NCBI GenBank assembly: GCA_027575765.1
Contig: JANBPT010000718.1
Coordinates: 1 to 25,175, forward strand
Length of the DNA stretch: 25,175 nt
Direction of reading: 5' to 3'
DNA from: Tieghemiomyces parasiticus
Taxonomy: Eukaryota; Kickxellomycota; Dimargaritomycetes; Dimargaritales; Dimargaritaceae
In this document: positions 8,965 through 24,634 of the stretch, one piece after another
Layout: each line of letters opens with the position of its first letter
How positions within the stretch are numbered: position 1 is the stretch's first letter
The notes under the pieces: generated by a model
Told to the model about the DNA's origin: nothing
The model's input: only the letters and a program-made list of their open reading frames with translations
Databases searched by the model: none
Program-made: the position numbers and the translations under genes

Positions 8965-9330
8965 TTACATGGGGCTGAGGTCTCCCTCGAACTCCTCAAA
9001 CTGCTGCCGGTCAGTGGCAAACTCCCCGTTCTCAGAGTCATTGGGGTGCATAAAGGGCTGGCGCCAGGTCAGAGCCTCACGGCGCTGCATGGGGGCATGC
9101 TCTTCGGTCTCAGGAGCGAGCTGCTTGTTATTATTGTTGCGGCCCGCCACCTCGTCCATTTCCTCTGCGGTGATGGGCGACACCGAAACCTTTTTCTTCG
9201 GGTTGTTGGGAGACGAGTTGGAAGAACTAGTCGGAGCTGCACCGGCCAAGTCGGCTTCCTGCTCCACTGGCAGGGCTGTCACGGCGACGGTGAAGGCAGC
9301 AAAAGCAGCGATGGCGAGAGTAAAACGCAT
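8965..9330 (-). CDS. Small secreted protein, unknown function
   Basis: 121 aa, one exon. The start at 9330 is chosen because it opens a classical signal peptide (MRFTLAIAAFAAFTVAVTAL; cleavage likely near residues 19-21). A longer ORF reaches 9450, but its extra 40 residues would bury the signal. The mature part is hydrophilic and lacks cysteine. It has an Asn/Ser/Pro-rich stretch (34-44, with a possible N-glycosylation site at N38), a KKK tract (45-47), a four-Asn run (65-68), a dibasic RR (83-84) that a Kex2-type protease could cut, and an acidic Phe-containing C-terminus ending DLSPM. A TATA-like box lies 120 nt upstream. I recognise no family. A small extracellular, cell-wall or effector-like protein is a guess. 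It is convergent with the sirtuin gene, 393 bp apart. Confidence 0.7.
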   Translation of the reverse strand: MRFTLAIAAFAAFTVAVTALPVEQEADLAGAAPTSSSNSSPNNPKKKVSVSPITAEEMDEVAGRNNNNKQLAPETEEHAPMQRREALTWRQPFMHPNDSENGEFATDRQQFEEFEGDLSPM

Positions 9331-9449
9331 GGTCGGAGAGGTGATAGCGGGTTGAAGGGAAGGGGACAGAAGGTAGTAGAGTGTAGTGGTAGGTTGTGAT
9401 GGGCAAAGTAAAAGATGATCTTGGCAATAAAGAGAGCCAAGGGCCGGCA

Positions 9450-9457
9450 TTTAAATA
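9450..9457 (-). promoter_or_regulatory. TATA-like box of the small secreted protein gene
   Basis: TATTTAAA on the minus strand, 120 nt upstream of the ATG at 9330. The position fits a core promoter with a ~90-nt leader, but this is only a motif match. Confidence 0.4.
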
Positions 9458-10185
9458 GACAGGGTTGTTTCGCGCCCAGCCGTGCAAGATTAGGACTCGG
9501 AGTTGAAGGAGAAAGGGGCGCTGGTGACGGATAGAGACACCATGGGCGACCGTAGCTACCCGGCTTTGGCATGCCGGCTGGTAAACCGGAGCCCGGAGAA
9601 AGCGGCAGAGGGAAGGGATTCGATAGCCACGTACAACCGCGGCTAAAGATTAAAAACAGGCGCGGGCTTGTATCTCCGCCACCATTCCTGTGGATCGTTT
9701 AGGACCATCGGGCCGAGCGGCTATTAGCTGGTATTCTGCTATTCCGACTAATAAAGTACGCCGCCTCAGCCCTAGGAGGCGCCGGAAACGGTAGGCCAAC
9801 ACATTGTCCGGTGGTGCGACCTGGGAAGAAAGGGCCGGGAAGAATCCAACCGTCACGAACCGACCGTACCGTGGTGGTGTACAGGGCTTCTGTAATGACG
9901 CCTTTGTAGCTCAGCCGGGTCCTGCCAATCGGGGGTCGGATACTAGTCTCGGCCTGGCCCGGGCGCAGAGCTCGTTCGCCTCCCTCTTCCGTCCCTCTCT
10001 CCTTCAGCCGGCGGGCTTTTATCCTATCTAACCCCTCTTTTTTACTCGCTGTGCCGAGCCGTCTAGGGCTGCCTAGAACTGATCGGACACCGCCACAGAT
10101 GCCGGCCAGCAAACCGGGCTGCTGCTTGGTACTACCCGAAGCCGCAGACTGTCCGACGTGGTAGTCCTGTTGGCTTTCCCCTGCT

Positions 10186-10195
10186 CTATTTATAG
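10186..10195 (-). promoter_or_regulatory. Orphan TATA box
   Basis: CTATAAATAG on the minus strand matches the TATA consensus well, but no supported gene starts within several hundred bases downstream on that strand. It could drive a non-coding or unrecognised spliced transcript, or be chance. Confidence 0.3.
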
Positions 10196-10293
10196 GTGAA
10201 TGACATCCTTGCCTGGTCTCGCGCCCTCTGATCCCTGCAAGACGTAAGGGTGTGGTCGAAAAATCACTGTCTTGTAGTGGCAATTGAAGTGTG

Positions 10294-10306
10294 GCGCTAA
10301 TTGGTC
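10294..10306. promoter_or_regulatory. CCAAT-containing 13-mer, copy 1
   Basis: GCGCTAATTGGTC (minus strand GACCAATTAGCGC) includes an inverted CCAAT box. The identical 13-mer occurs again at 10823. Both lie upstream of SMC3, so binding by a HAP/NF-Y-type factor is possible. Confidence 0.35.
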
Positions 10307-10822
10307 TATGTAGTCATCTCGGAGTTGATGCCTAAAGCGCAGCATGGATAGGCACGGCCCAACCACTGTGTCACGGATACTGCCGTGGCTCGCGCACAAC
10401 AGCCCTCAGCGGACAATGGGCCATCCATATCTGATACCCCAATTTCAGGGCTAGCACTGCGAGATATAATGGGACGCCATGAGGGTAAAACACTTGAAGC
10501 AGCCAGCGTTGGTTCCGCTCAGGCAATGGCAATAGCCCATACTACTCTCAAAAACAAGACAGTCCACAGTTTAAGGCCAGTCTGGCCGAAAAGGTCCTGC
10601 TGCGAATGGCGACTGTTTTCTCCATCCCGCGTTGAAATCTCCCCAAGGGGTCAGTGGTTTTCTCCTTGCATATCCCATGGGGCCTGCCATAGCTCTTGGC
10701 CCTTCCCTTTGGCTCCACACTCCATTCTAAATCTACGCGCACTGCAAGGTGATGGGAGTTCGCGTTTGTTGATCAAGGGGAAGGGGAGCCTAGGGCCGAA
10801 GGTTGCCAGGGCCAGAACGTGC

Positions 10823-10835
10823 GCGCTAATTGGTC
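10823..10835. promoter_or_regulatory. CCAAT-containing 13-mer, copy 2
   Basis: Exact direct repeat of the motif at 10294-10306, here 187 nt upstream of the SMC3 start codon, a normal distance for a CCAAT element. Confidence 0.4.
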
Positions 10836-11021
10836 AGCATACAGTGCTGCGCGCAATGCACTCTTGCCCATGGGCTACTCTACATTGTCTGTTTAATCCC
10901 TCACACAGGTGTCTTCCAGCCCTTGGTTCAATCCTTGCCTATCCGCTACCACCATTAATTGAAATATACGTACCTCACAACCCCTTGACGACCCGCATTC
11001 GACTATCCGTGCGTGTCTTGG

Positions 11022-16495
<5,474 letters not shown>

Positions 16496-17182
16496 CGAAA
16501 GGGTCCACAGTTGGGCGTGACTGACCCTGATCAACAAATACGTACCCCCCTTTATTATATTACCCTGCTCAGCGCCTTCATTTCAGTTCCATATCATTGG
16601 TAGACATTAAACCTAAAGTTAGGCCAGCAGCACAGAAGGACTGACTTAATGACGCTATGACTGGGCAATCACCGCTGGACCCTGTCGAGGTATAAGCTCA
16701 CGGGTCGCGACCAGTCAGTAGAAATGGGTTGCCACAGGCGAAGAACACAAGGGGGGAGAGATTTTGACCTACCGATTAAAATAAAAACAAGAGGAAAGGA
16801 ATCCACGCCATCCTAAACGAGTAGCGGCCCCCAGCTGATTGACACCTAGCATTCCTACTACACAAAGAGTGGCCACTACGAAGGCGGACAGTTGCATAGT
16901 GGCAACCTCATCGTTCCCCCTTCCCCCGACAGCCCAGATAAAAGTCACTACCTACTGACTAGGGATCTTCCTCATCCCAACACCTTCCCAACCCTGGAGC
17001 ACGACGCCGCGTCGTGACCCTGCGAACCCGTCTACGTTTCTGGCTCCGTGTGAGACCCCAATTGACTGCGCACCCACCCTTTTTACATTTCTCCACTCTA
17101 CCTCCAAGTCGAATTTACTTCTCCCCACATCACCTCCTCCTCCTCGGCAATAGCCTCGCGTAGGAGTTTGGCTTTGCTCGAC
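16496..17182. other. SMC3-DDB1 intergenic region
   Basis: 687 bp between two genes on the same strand. It holds the SMC3 3' flank (AATAAA-like word within TTAAAATAAAAACA near 16776) and the DDB1 promoter and leader. The last ~270 bp are pyrimidine-rich with CCTCCTCCTCCT near 17130, as is common in fungal promoters. No ORF or RNA gene is supported. Confidence 0.6.
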
Positions 17183-20100
17183 ATGGCCTTCAACTACGTA
17201 GCTACGGCCCATAAGCCGACATCGATCCGCCACGCCATCAAGGGTAACTTTCTGTCGCCCGATGAGACCAACCTGATTTTAGAGTAAGTACATACGGTCC
17301 CCGCTGGCGTCTCTATACGCCCTCCCCCGCGGGTCCAGCACGGGGCGACGACCCTCACTGTACCGTACCCTGTATTCGGCCTGGCACGACAAGGAACGGC
17401 CTGCGCACTTGGCGCTTTTAGTTCTCTACATCCAGTCCTCACCACCTCTGACCCTGGCCTCTAACAACCATGTGAACCCCCTCTCCCTTCACTGCAGAAA
17501 ATGCACCCGGATCGAGATTTTGCGGCTGACCCCAGGCGGTCTGGTTCGTACCTTCGAGTTCAGTTTTAACGGCCGGATAGCGTCCATGCAGCTGTTCCGA
17601 CCCGAGGTAGGTATCCTGACGGGTTGTCGTCAACGCCGAACTCAACGGCCTACAGTCGTTGTACCATCCCTGATCGACAAGTCAACCAGTATGTTAATCT
17701 ACCCGCCACATTGTTACCTATCTATCTCGTTACCCAATATCATTCCCTGCAATAGGGCCGCTCGACCGACCTCCTATTCATTGTCACCGAAAAGCACCAG
17801 ATCTGCGTGCTCAGCTGGGACCCCCGAACCCATGGACCTGTGACTGAGGCCACCGGCGACATGACCGAGCTGGTGGGCCAGCCTCGTGAGAACGGGCCAA
17901 TTGGTCTTGTTGACCCGGCCTGTCGGGCTGCCGTGTTGCACCTGTACCACGGTACCATTAAGGTGGTGCCCATGGCGACCCCGTCCTCTCTACGCAAGGT
18001 TGGGAACGGTCGGCCTGACCCTACGGGCGCTGTGCGATCGAATGCCCTTGTCGACTTGTATCCGTACAACCCAGCGTTCGGGCCAGTCACGGGAAAAGGG
18101 AAGGATGCGGCTGCCCTCCCTCGCCCTGGTGACCTCCACAACGCCTTCTTGGCGCGCATCGACGAATTTGAACTGATTGACCTGGTTTTCCTACGAGATC
18201 TCCCCGTACTCACCCTCCTGACCCTGGCCCGGGACAGGGAAGGCTCCATGCAGCTTAAGTCGTACGCAGTCGGCCTCGATGCCCAGGAACTGAGCCCGGG
18301 ACCCTACCCAGTCTACCAGGTAGAAAGTGGAGCCAACCTGCTGATCCCGTTAGCCGATGGGGCGGTGGTGATTGTCGGCCAGGTCACTCTGACGTACTAC
18401 CAGCCCCCGCGGGCTGCCGTGGTAATTTCCATCGCGCCCAACGAGTTTCAAGTGTACACTCGGATCGATGCGGACGACTCCCGAATCCTGCTGGGTGATG
18501 ATGAGGGTACGCTGTTTATCCTTATCCTACTGCGCAATGGAGCGGGTCACGTTACAGACCTCAAACTGCAGCGCCTCGGAACCACGACAATCGCCTCCGC
18601 TCTGGTGTACCTGGACGATGGGTATGTTTATGTGGGTTCGCACTATGGTGACTCCCAACTGGTGCGCTTATCCGAGAAGGCCGTGACCCCCGGCCAATTC
18701 GTACGAGTGGTAGATACCTACCCCAACTTGGCACCCATCCGGGATTTCTGTGTGGTGGATACGGACCGGCAGGGCCAAGGCCAGATGGTGGCCTGTTGCG
18801 GAGCTTACAAAGGAAGTACCCTGCGCGTCATCCGCAACGGGGTCGGGATTGAGGACCAGCTTTTCATTCCCATATCCGGGGCCAAGCGGGTATGGTCTGC
18901 CCGGACAACCTTGGCCGCACGGGACGAGTCCCTTTTGGCGGTTGGTTTCGCGAACGAGACCCGGCTCCTGACCCTTGACCGCGGCGAGTTGCGCGAGGCC
19001 ATCGGGTTTGTAGATTTCGTCGGCGACCAGCCCACCCTCGGCCTACAGACCGTGCGGGGTGGTCTACTAGCCCAGACCACGGCAGTTGGGGTGCGGCTGC
19101 TTCGGTTCCCCCACGGGGGCCGGGTTGACGAGTGGCTGGCTCCGGCCAAGGCCCGCGTTCAGCTCGTTAGCACGCAGGCGGACAGGATCCTGTTGACCAT
19201 GCAGAGCGGGTGGCTCGTGCACCTCGAGATCCAGGGAGAGAAGCTGGTAGAGCGCAGCCGGCGGCAGCTGCCCCATGAGATCGCCGGTCTGACCCTCCCT
19301 ATCAGCGATGACCCGGAGGCGGCGGATACCGTTTCTCTATGCGCCGTGGCGTGCTGGGCAGACCCGGCTGTATATACGCTGACCCTGCCGGACCTCGCCG
19401 ACGCCGACGTTAAACCCCTGGGTACCGGTACCCTGGTCCGTTCCTTGGCCCTAGCCCACCTGGACGCCACGCTGTACCTGCTGGTTACGCTGGGCGACGG
19501 CGGGCTTCACCACTTTCAGTGTGATCCGACCACTGGCGGCCTCAGCGACGGCCGCCAGGTCCGCCTCGGCCACGGACCTGCGCGACTGGCGCCGTTCTAC
19601 ACCCAGAACGCTCTACACATCTTCGCCGCCGGCGACCGACCCACCGTGATCTACAGTCGCGGCCGGAAGCTCCAATTCTCCAACGTTAACGGCACCGGAG
19701 TACTTGACATGTGTTCCTTCAATTCAGCCCTTCTGCCGCAGTGTATAGTGACGGTGAGCGCCGCCGGACTGCGTGTCGGCCGCATTGACGATATCCAGAA
19801 ACTGCACATCCGCACCATCCCGCTGAGCAACATCGAGCCCCGCCGCATCTGCTACCAGGACACAACCGGGGTGTTTGGTCTGTTGGGTAACACGTCGTTC
19901 GACATGACAGATCCGCCAGGCGACGACATCGGTGACGAGCCATCAAGCCGCCACAACGGAGATGCCGAGATGGGCGACGCGACGACCAACGAGGCCTCTG
20001 CTGCTAATACCATCGATTCGCATCTGATCTCGTCCTTCCAGGTTGTGGATGGCCAATCTTTTGACGTGGTGGATGGCTTCCGCCTGCAATCCTACGAGCA

Positions 20101-21127
20101 GGCCGAGAGCTTGGTGAGCGCCCAGCTGGGTCCCGCTGCCCTGGACTACTTTATCGTGGGCACGGCCTTTGTGTACCCGGATGCTGAAGACACGAAGGAA
20201 GGTCGCCTGCTGGTGTTCCGCTTCGCTCGGGACCAGCGCAAGTTAGAACTGGTGGCGCAGTGCAAGGTACCGGGATCAGTGTATAGCCTGGAACGCCTGG
20301 GGGACCACCATTTTGTGGCGGCCATCAACAACTGCACGACAGTCTTCGCCTGGACCGATGAAAGGGAAGGAGGCGAAGCAGGGCCGGTCCTCCGGGAGGT
20401 GTGTAGCGCTGCCAACCACGTGGTGGCGCTCTACCTGACTGTGCGCGGGTGGCGGATCGCGGTGGGAGACCTGATGCGGTCCATCGCCGTGCTCGAGTTT
20501 AATCCCGAGGCTGGGACGTTGGTCGAGGTGGCTCGAGACTATCATACCAACTGGATGGCGGCCATGGAGGCCCTGGACGACCAGGGTACCCATTATATAG
20601 GCGCCGAAATCGCCTTTAACCTGTTCTCTGTTCAGGTACCCCCTGCACCCTCTGCCACCGACAATAACCAGCAACCGACCGTGGACGGTCAGCTGGCGAC
20701 AACAGGTCTGTTCCATTTGGGCGATTTTGTGAACCGCTTCCGGCCAGGAGCCCTGGTGATGAACCTTCCGGACTCACACCCGGTGGCGCGGCCCCGGCTG
20801 CTGTTCGGCACCGTCAACGGGGCTATCGGCGTGGTGGCCACCCTGGACGAAGCCCGATTCCGGACGCTAGCCCAGGTCGAACGAAACCTGGGCCGCGTCA
20901 TCCGGCCCGTGGGTGGGTTCCCACACGATACCTGGCGGCGGTTCGCTAACACCCAACGCGCCGTTGCTGACTACGGGTTTATTGACGGGGATTTGATAGT
21001 ACAGTTCTTGGACCTGAGTCTGGGTGATATGGAAGCCGTCGTGCGCGGCGCGAACGGCGGGACCCCGCTGGATATCAGCGTGGAGGAATTGACACGAACG
21101 GTTGAAGACCTCGCTAAGATTTACTAG
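17183..21127 (+). CDS. DDB1: DNA damage-binding protein 1 (CUL4 ubiquitin ligase adaptor)
   Basis: Three exons: 17183-17283, 17498-17606, 17756-21127, joined in phase to 1193 aa (human DDB1 is 1140). DDB1 links CUL4-RING ubiquitin ligase to WD40 substrate receptors and, with DDB2, detects UV lesions. It acts in the nucleus. Three beta-propellers and a C-terminal helical domain are expected. Seen: start MAFNYVATAHKPTSIRHAI, GDSQLVRL, DTDRQGQGQMVACCGAYKGS, LRVIRNGVGIEDQ, ALGDGG-like LVTLGDGGLHHF, DRPTVIYS, IDDIQKLHIRTIPL, PRRICYQ, YFIVGTAFVYPDAED, YSLERLGDHHFVAAINN, VGDLMRSIAVLEF, LFHLGDFVNRFRPG, LLFGTVNGAIGVVATL, GFIDGDLIVQFLDLS and TRTVEDLAKIY. A ~50-residue insertion rich in Gly/Pro/Lys follows VVPMATPSS (about 17975-18150). 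Introns of 214 and 149 nt sit only near the 5' end. RSE1/SF3B3 and CPSF160 share the fold, but these motifs are DDB1-specific. Confidence 0.95.
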
Positions 21128-21634
21128 GCGGCCGCACTTGGGCATGGACGCCTCGAACTTGCCAACTGCTATTGTATTGGTATCTATCGCAGTCCCGGCA
21201 AATATACTTGTTTTTTTTTGGTAACCTAAAGGGAATTCAAGGGTGTAATGCGTTAAGATGGACTATTAAACTCAGCCCCGTGACCATTGTACCATAGCTT
21301 GAGTGTGGACTTCAGTTGGCGCATAACCTCCATCTGAAGGTTGGTGGGTGTCGGCAGTGGTTCCATATTTTTTTTATCACCCATAGGTCTTTATCTGCCA
21401 CTGGCCTCACAGCGCAACAGTCAGTGAGAAGCGAGCCCAATTATAAACCTACTGGCAATCGGAGTGTTCGCCATGAGTGTATTTATTGCGGGATCGAGCA
21501 CGAGCGTTGTATCGATTAAGTAGGTCTATTGACTGTTGTGCCAAAGAAGGACGTCCATTTGGGGAGGGGGGTGAATGCATACTCACTGGCAATTTAAGTA
21601 TTAGATGGTCATGAGTAAGAGGGAAGAGCGCCAG
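21128..21634. other. Convergent 3' intergenic region (DDB1 / mscL-like gene)
   Basis: 507 bp between two stop codons facing each other. It contains a T9 run near 21210, an ATTAAA word near 21266 that could serve the DDB1 poly(A) site, and a T8 run near 21368. The short ORF at 21316-21519 has no recognisable content. No RNA gene is seen. Confidence 0.55.
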
Positions 21635-22396
21635 TTAGTGGCCTGACTCGGCGGTCGTCCCTTCCGCGGCAACCTCGGCATAGGTTGGGCCGCCATGACT
21701 CGGGACGGGCGAGTGTTGGCCATCGACGGCGCCGTAGTGGGACCTGGAGTCGGTCAAGGGATCTTTGGTGAGTGCAGAGGTACAGCACGGGCACCGTTTA
21801 GCCTTGATATGAACCGGCTGGTAGCAATACGGACATAGGTTCTTCGGTTCAGCCTTCTGCTGCTGACGGAACATTAACACGAAACGGACCATCACGTACA
21901 GGGCGGCACCCACGATGAGGAAATTAACCGAGTACTGGATGAACCGACCGTAGTTTAGGGTGATGGCACCATCGCTCTGGGCTTGCTCGATGGTGTTGTA
22001 TTCTGGGAGCGACGAGTCGCTCTCGTCGCTACGGCCGGGCCAGAACTGGGTAGCAGGCTCCCCGTCGCTCAGGGTGTTCCCGTTACCGTAGCGCAGGACG
22101 GCGAACCGGTTCTCAAAGTTAGAGCCGATGAGGAGACCAAGCGGCGGGAGCAGGATATCCTCTACGAAGGAACTGACCACTTTACTGAAGGCCGAGCCCA
22201 GAATGATACCAATGGCAAGGTCCACGACGTTGCCCTTGTCAATGAACTCCTTGAACTCGTCCCACAGGCTTCCGACGGAGTGAGCGAGACGGCTTCGCAC
22301 ACCGTGTACGTCGACGTGGAGAAACTCGGGCAGTTTGCCATGGCGGTGCGAGCCCGTGAGGGGCTGCGACTCGTGCGCGGCCTGCGAGGAAGACAT
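21635..22396 (-). CDS. MscL-family large-conductance mechanosensitive channel with zinc ribbon
   Basis: 253 aa, intronless. The core closely follows bacterial MscL. An amphipathic start SLWDEFKEFIDKGNVVDLAIG (43-63) leads into TM1 (about 57-90, with GIILGSAFSKVVSS and DILLPPLGLLIG), then an enlarged acidic/Ser-rich loop (91-148), YGRFIQYSVNFLIVGAALYVMVRFV as TM2 (149-173), and a C-terminal ribbon C188-x2-C191 / C202-x-C204-C205. MscL opens under membrane tension to release solutes during hypo-osmotic shock. Compared with E. coli MscL (136 aa), there is a ~42-residue N-terminal extension, ~50 extra loop residues and a ~45-residue hydrophilic tail. Some bacterial MscL proteins carry a similar ribbon (established). 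The membrane in which it acts here (plasma membrane, vacuole or ER) cannot be told. Base composition matches the neighbouring fungal genes, so it is resident, not contamination. The bacterial origin is inference. Confidence 0.9.
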   Translation of the reverse strand: MSSSQAAHESQPLTGSHRHGKLPEFLHVDVHGVRSRLAHSVGSLWDEFKEFIDKGNVVDLAIGIILGSAFSKVVSSFVEDILLPPLGLLIGSNFENRFAVLRYGNGNTLSDGEPATQFWPGRSDESDSSLPEYNTIEQAQSDGAITLNYGRFIQYSVNFLIVGAALYVMVRFVLMFRQQQKAEPKNLCPYCYQPVHIKAKRCPCCTSALTKDPLTDSRSHYGAVDGQHSPVPSHGGPTYAEVAAEGTTAESGH

Positions 22397-22566
22397 GTCG
22401 ATGCGGACGGGGGCGAATGAGGGAGTAAGACTGGGGGGACGGAGCGGGAGCGTTAGTGCCGATACCGGTAGTGTGTGATTCGAGAGCGTAATAAACTAGT
22501 AGGTAATAGAGAGGTTGCGGTACAAGCAAGCGTTTCAGACGGTGGCAGGGATGCAGGTAGTGTCTG

Positions 22567-22573
22567 CTTTATA
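22567..22573 (-). promoter_or_regulatory. TATA box, probably of the MscL-like gene
   Basis: TATAAAG on the minus strand, 171 nt upstream of the ATG at 22396. The overlapping plus-strand reading TATAAAAG (22570-22577) has no supported downstream gene nearby, so the minus-strand use is favoured. Motif match only. Confidence 0.35.
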
Positions 22574-22577
22574 AAAG

Positions 22578-24634
22578 GGCCGCCTCCGACCCAGAGGGGG
22601 TAATGTGCCCCACGGTGGAGGGCTACGAGAGGGGACAATCTCCGGCTGGTGCCGGCCAGGTACTAGTCTAACCGCAGCATGGTTGAGAGGAGGAAGGGCA
22701 ACCCACGCTAAAACCGCACTTGCATCGGCGGGGAGTGAAACCGCCCCATCCCACATGCAAGGGGCTGGCCTCACCCACTCACCTGCAGGTACACTGCGTT
22801 AAGGGGCACAGGGTGAGCTTCCAAGGTGATTGTCGTCAGCTCGTCGTCCGCCCTTGTCCGCACCACTCACCCCTTCGGATGAGGTCGAAGCCGCACCTCG
22901 GCTGTTGACGTATCGATGGTGGCGCTGGGTCGGGGACCGTCCGCACGCAAACGTCAGCATTGCAGGTCATGAAGTCATGGACCCACTCTCCGACTAGTGG
23001 CACCAATCTCCGTCGGACGAGTGCAACCGAATAGGCCCTCCTCCCCTATTTGGTACTCAGTAAGGCGCAAGTGGCTTACACTATGCCACTAGCTCTGGAT
23101 CCTTGCTACTCAGTCGTACAATAGTCGCCGGCCCATTGAAGACAATTGGGTAGTGGCGCACTGAAACGATATTACAATATGCAAGGTAACGGTCAATTAG
23201 CAACGGCATTGGCTCCGACGGGTAAGACTCAAAGGGGTCAGACAGGATAGCTGTTGAAGGTCGCCGCCTTGTCCAGTCTAAGCCAGTCCTTGGCATCGAT
23301 GGTCGACTTGTCATGCAAGGCTGGCATAGGGAACTGGGTCCGGCTTACCACTTTACCTAACCCCCCCCCTCGTCCGGATGCGGCAATATCGGGAGCTGGA
23401 CCACATTGGTATCCCGAAACCCGGTGGAGTCTACGGTATTGTCCTGGTAGGTCACTTAGCACTTAGCGTCATCCGGCCGGTCCTGGTCTCTCGTCCGCGT
23501 TTCGGTCTCGCTGCCATATCCACCGGCCCTGGAAGAGCTGTCCGTCACCGTGCACCAATTCCGTCGCTTTTCATTGACTGATCAAAATTGGCAGCGACTG
23601 GTCCATGTACACTGAGCCTATACAGCGCCGAATGGTCGTCTCCGGATATACTTAGATACAAGCATCTGCCGTGGCACCCTTGCATCTGGAATGCTCCCTT
23701 GGCTCAAGGTCAACCGCCGCCTGCCCTTCCCTCCGCGGTGCACCCGGTCAATGAACGTACCCACCGTGCGTCGACTCAACGACCATGGCACAGCGCTTGC
23801 CTCCTGCCGTGGCTGTCGGTCGGTCTTAACAGTAAAGCTAGCAAGAAAAAATCGCCCATGCCAGTGAAAACAGTCAAGCAAAATGCAAGTGGGAGACGTA
23901 TGGTTGGTGATAGGCCCGCGGGGTCACGGTGGCGCGAGCACGCGTGCGCGTGCGCCCAGTAGACAGCCGGGTCTGATCTTGCAGTGGTGGTGCGGCCTCC
24001 TTCCTCGTCTCCTCCCACCGGCCTCCCCGCACAGCCGTTCCACACCGGCCATGGTTGAGTCAGTTTAGTGCGCGCGCCTCCGTCCCATACTGGTGGCCCG
24101 CTACCTTGACTCCGCAGAGTGCCCGGCGTTGTTTATGTTAACCAGTAATCCCCCGCGCGGCCCTTTTGTACATTGTGTCGCGTTCCTGGAAAGCAATCAA
24201 GTTACTCTTCTCCCCTCCCTCTACGCGTAGCTACTCTAGTCCTTGACGTCCCCGAAAGCGCCGTCCTCCCGCGATCGTGGCTCTCTGCTCACCTGGCCGT
24301 ATCGACGACGGATTGGCCTTGATTCTCGAACCCGCCACCCTCCCCGCATCCCGCTCCTACGTATCCAAGTCGTTACCTGTTTGCACTGCTCTTCAACTTG
24401 GCCACCCTCCGATAGCCTGGAGTCCCGAACCGTCGCCCCCCCCTCAACCTCATCACGTTGATCATAACCACCATTGGTCTAACGTACGCAAGCTAGTGAC
24501 GACCGACCCTCCCCCGCGACACATCCGCTGTGCAATCGGCCAATTTAGACTTGAGATTACCTCCCACAACTCAGTAACTGCAGCGTCCGTCCGAACAACT
24601 GACGTCTTGTCGGCTACTACGCTCTGTCCTTGGC
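22578..24634. other. Long divergent intergenic region, no supported gene
   Basis: About 2 kb between the MscL-like gene (-) and the last gene (+). Short ORFs in all frames (the longest is 124 aa) have no recognisable domain or consistent coding bias. I see no tRNA fold. A perfectly alternating purine-pyrimidine tract lies at 23938-23955, and the 10-bp palindrome CTACGCGTAG at about 24222-24231. An unrecognised multi-exon gene or a long 5' leader cannot be excluded. Confidence 0.45.

Larger units (their letters stand above)
9458..11021. other. Long divergent intergenic region, no supported gene
   Basis: About 1.6 kb separate the secreted-protein gene (-) from SMC3 (+). ORFs of 194 aa (9699-10283, -) and 219 aa (10385-11044, +) show no domain and mixed, low-bias composition, and the second overlaps the SMC3 start. 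The region holds GC-rich short hairpins (CGCCTC...GAGGCG near 9762-9782; CACGG...CCGTG near 10372-10386), an orphan TATA sequence at 10186-10195, and two exact copies of a CCAAT-containing 13-mer. A non-coding transcript cannot be excluded. Confidence 0.5.

Noticed and set aside
9542..9646. 34-aa plus-strand ORF with hairpin-like GCCGGC repeats
   Set aside because: Too short, no homology recognisable, and it lies in the promoter side of the minus-strand secreted-protein gene.
9900..9950. tRNA-like A-box word (TAGCTCAGCCGGG)
   Set aside because: No matching D-stem partner, anticodon arm or T arm can be folded around it.
9699..10283. 194-aa ORF on the minus strand
   Set aside because: No domain, no signal or coding bias, and the orphan TATA box lies inside it rather than upstream. 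Long chance ORFs are expected in GC-rich DNA.
17999..18074. Possible 76-nt intron inside the DDB1 insertion
   Set aside because: The length is not a multiple of three, so removing it would break the otherwise open reading frame. The insertion is kept as coding.
23588..23962. 124-aa ORF between the MscL-like gene and the last gene
   Set aside because: No domain, low-complexity tail from the alternating GC tract, and no supporting promoter or homologue recognisable.
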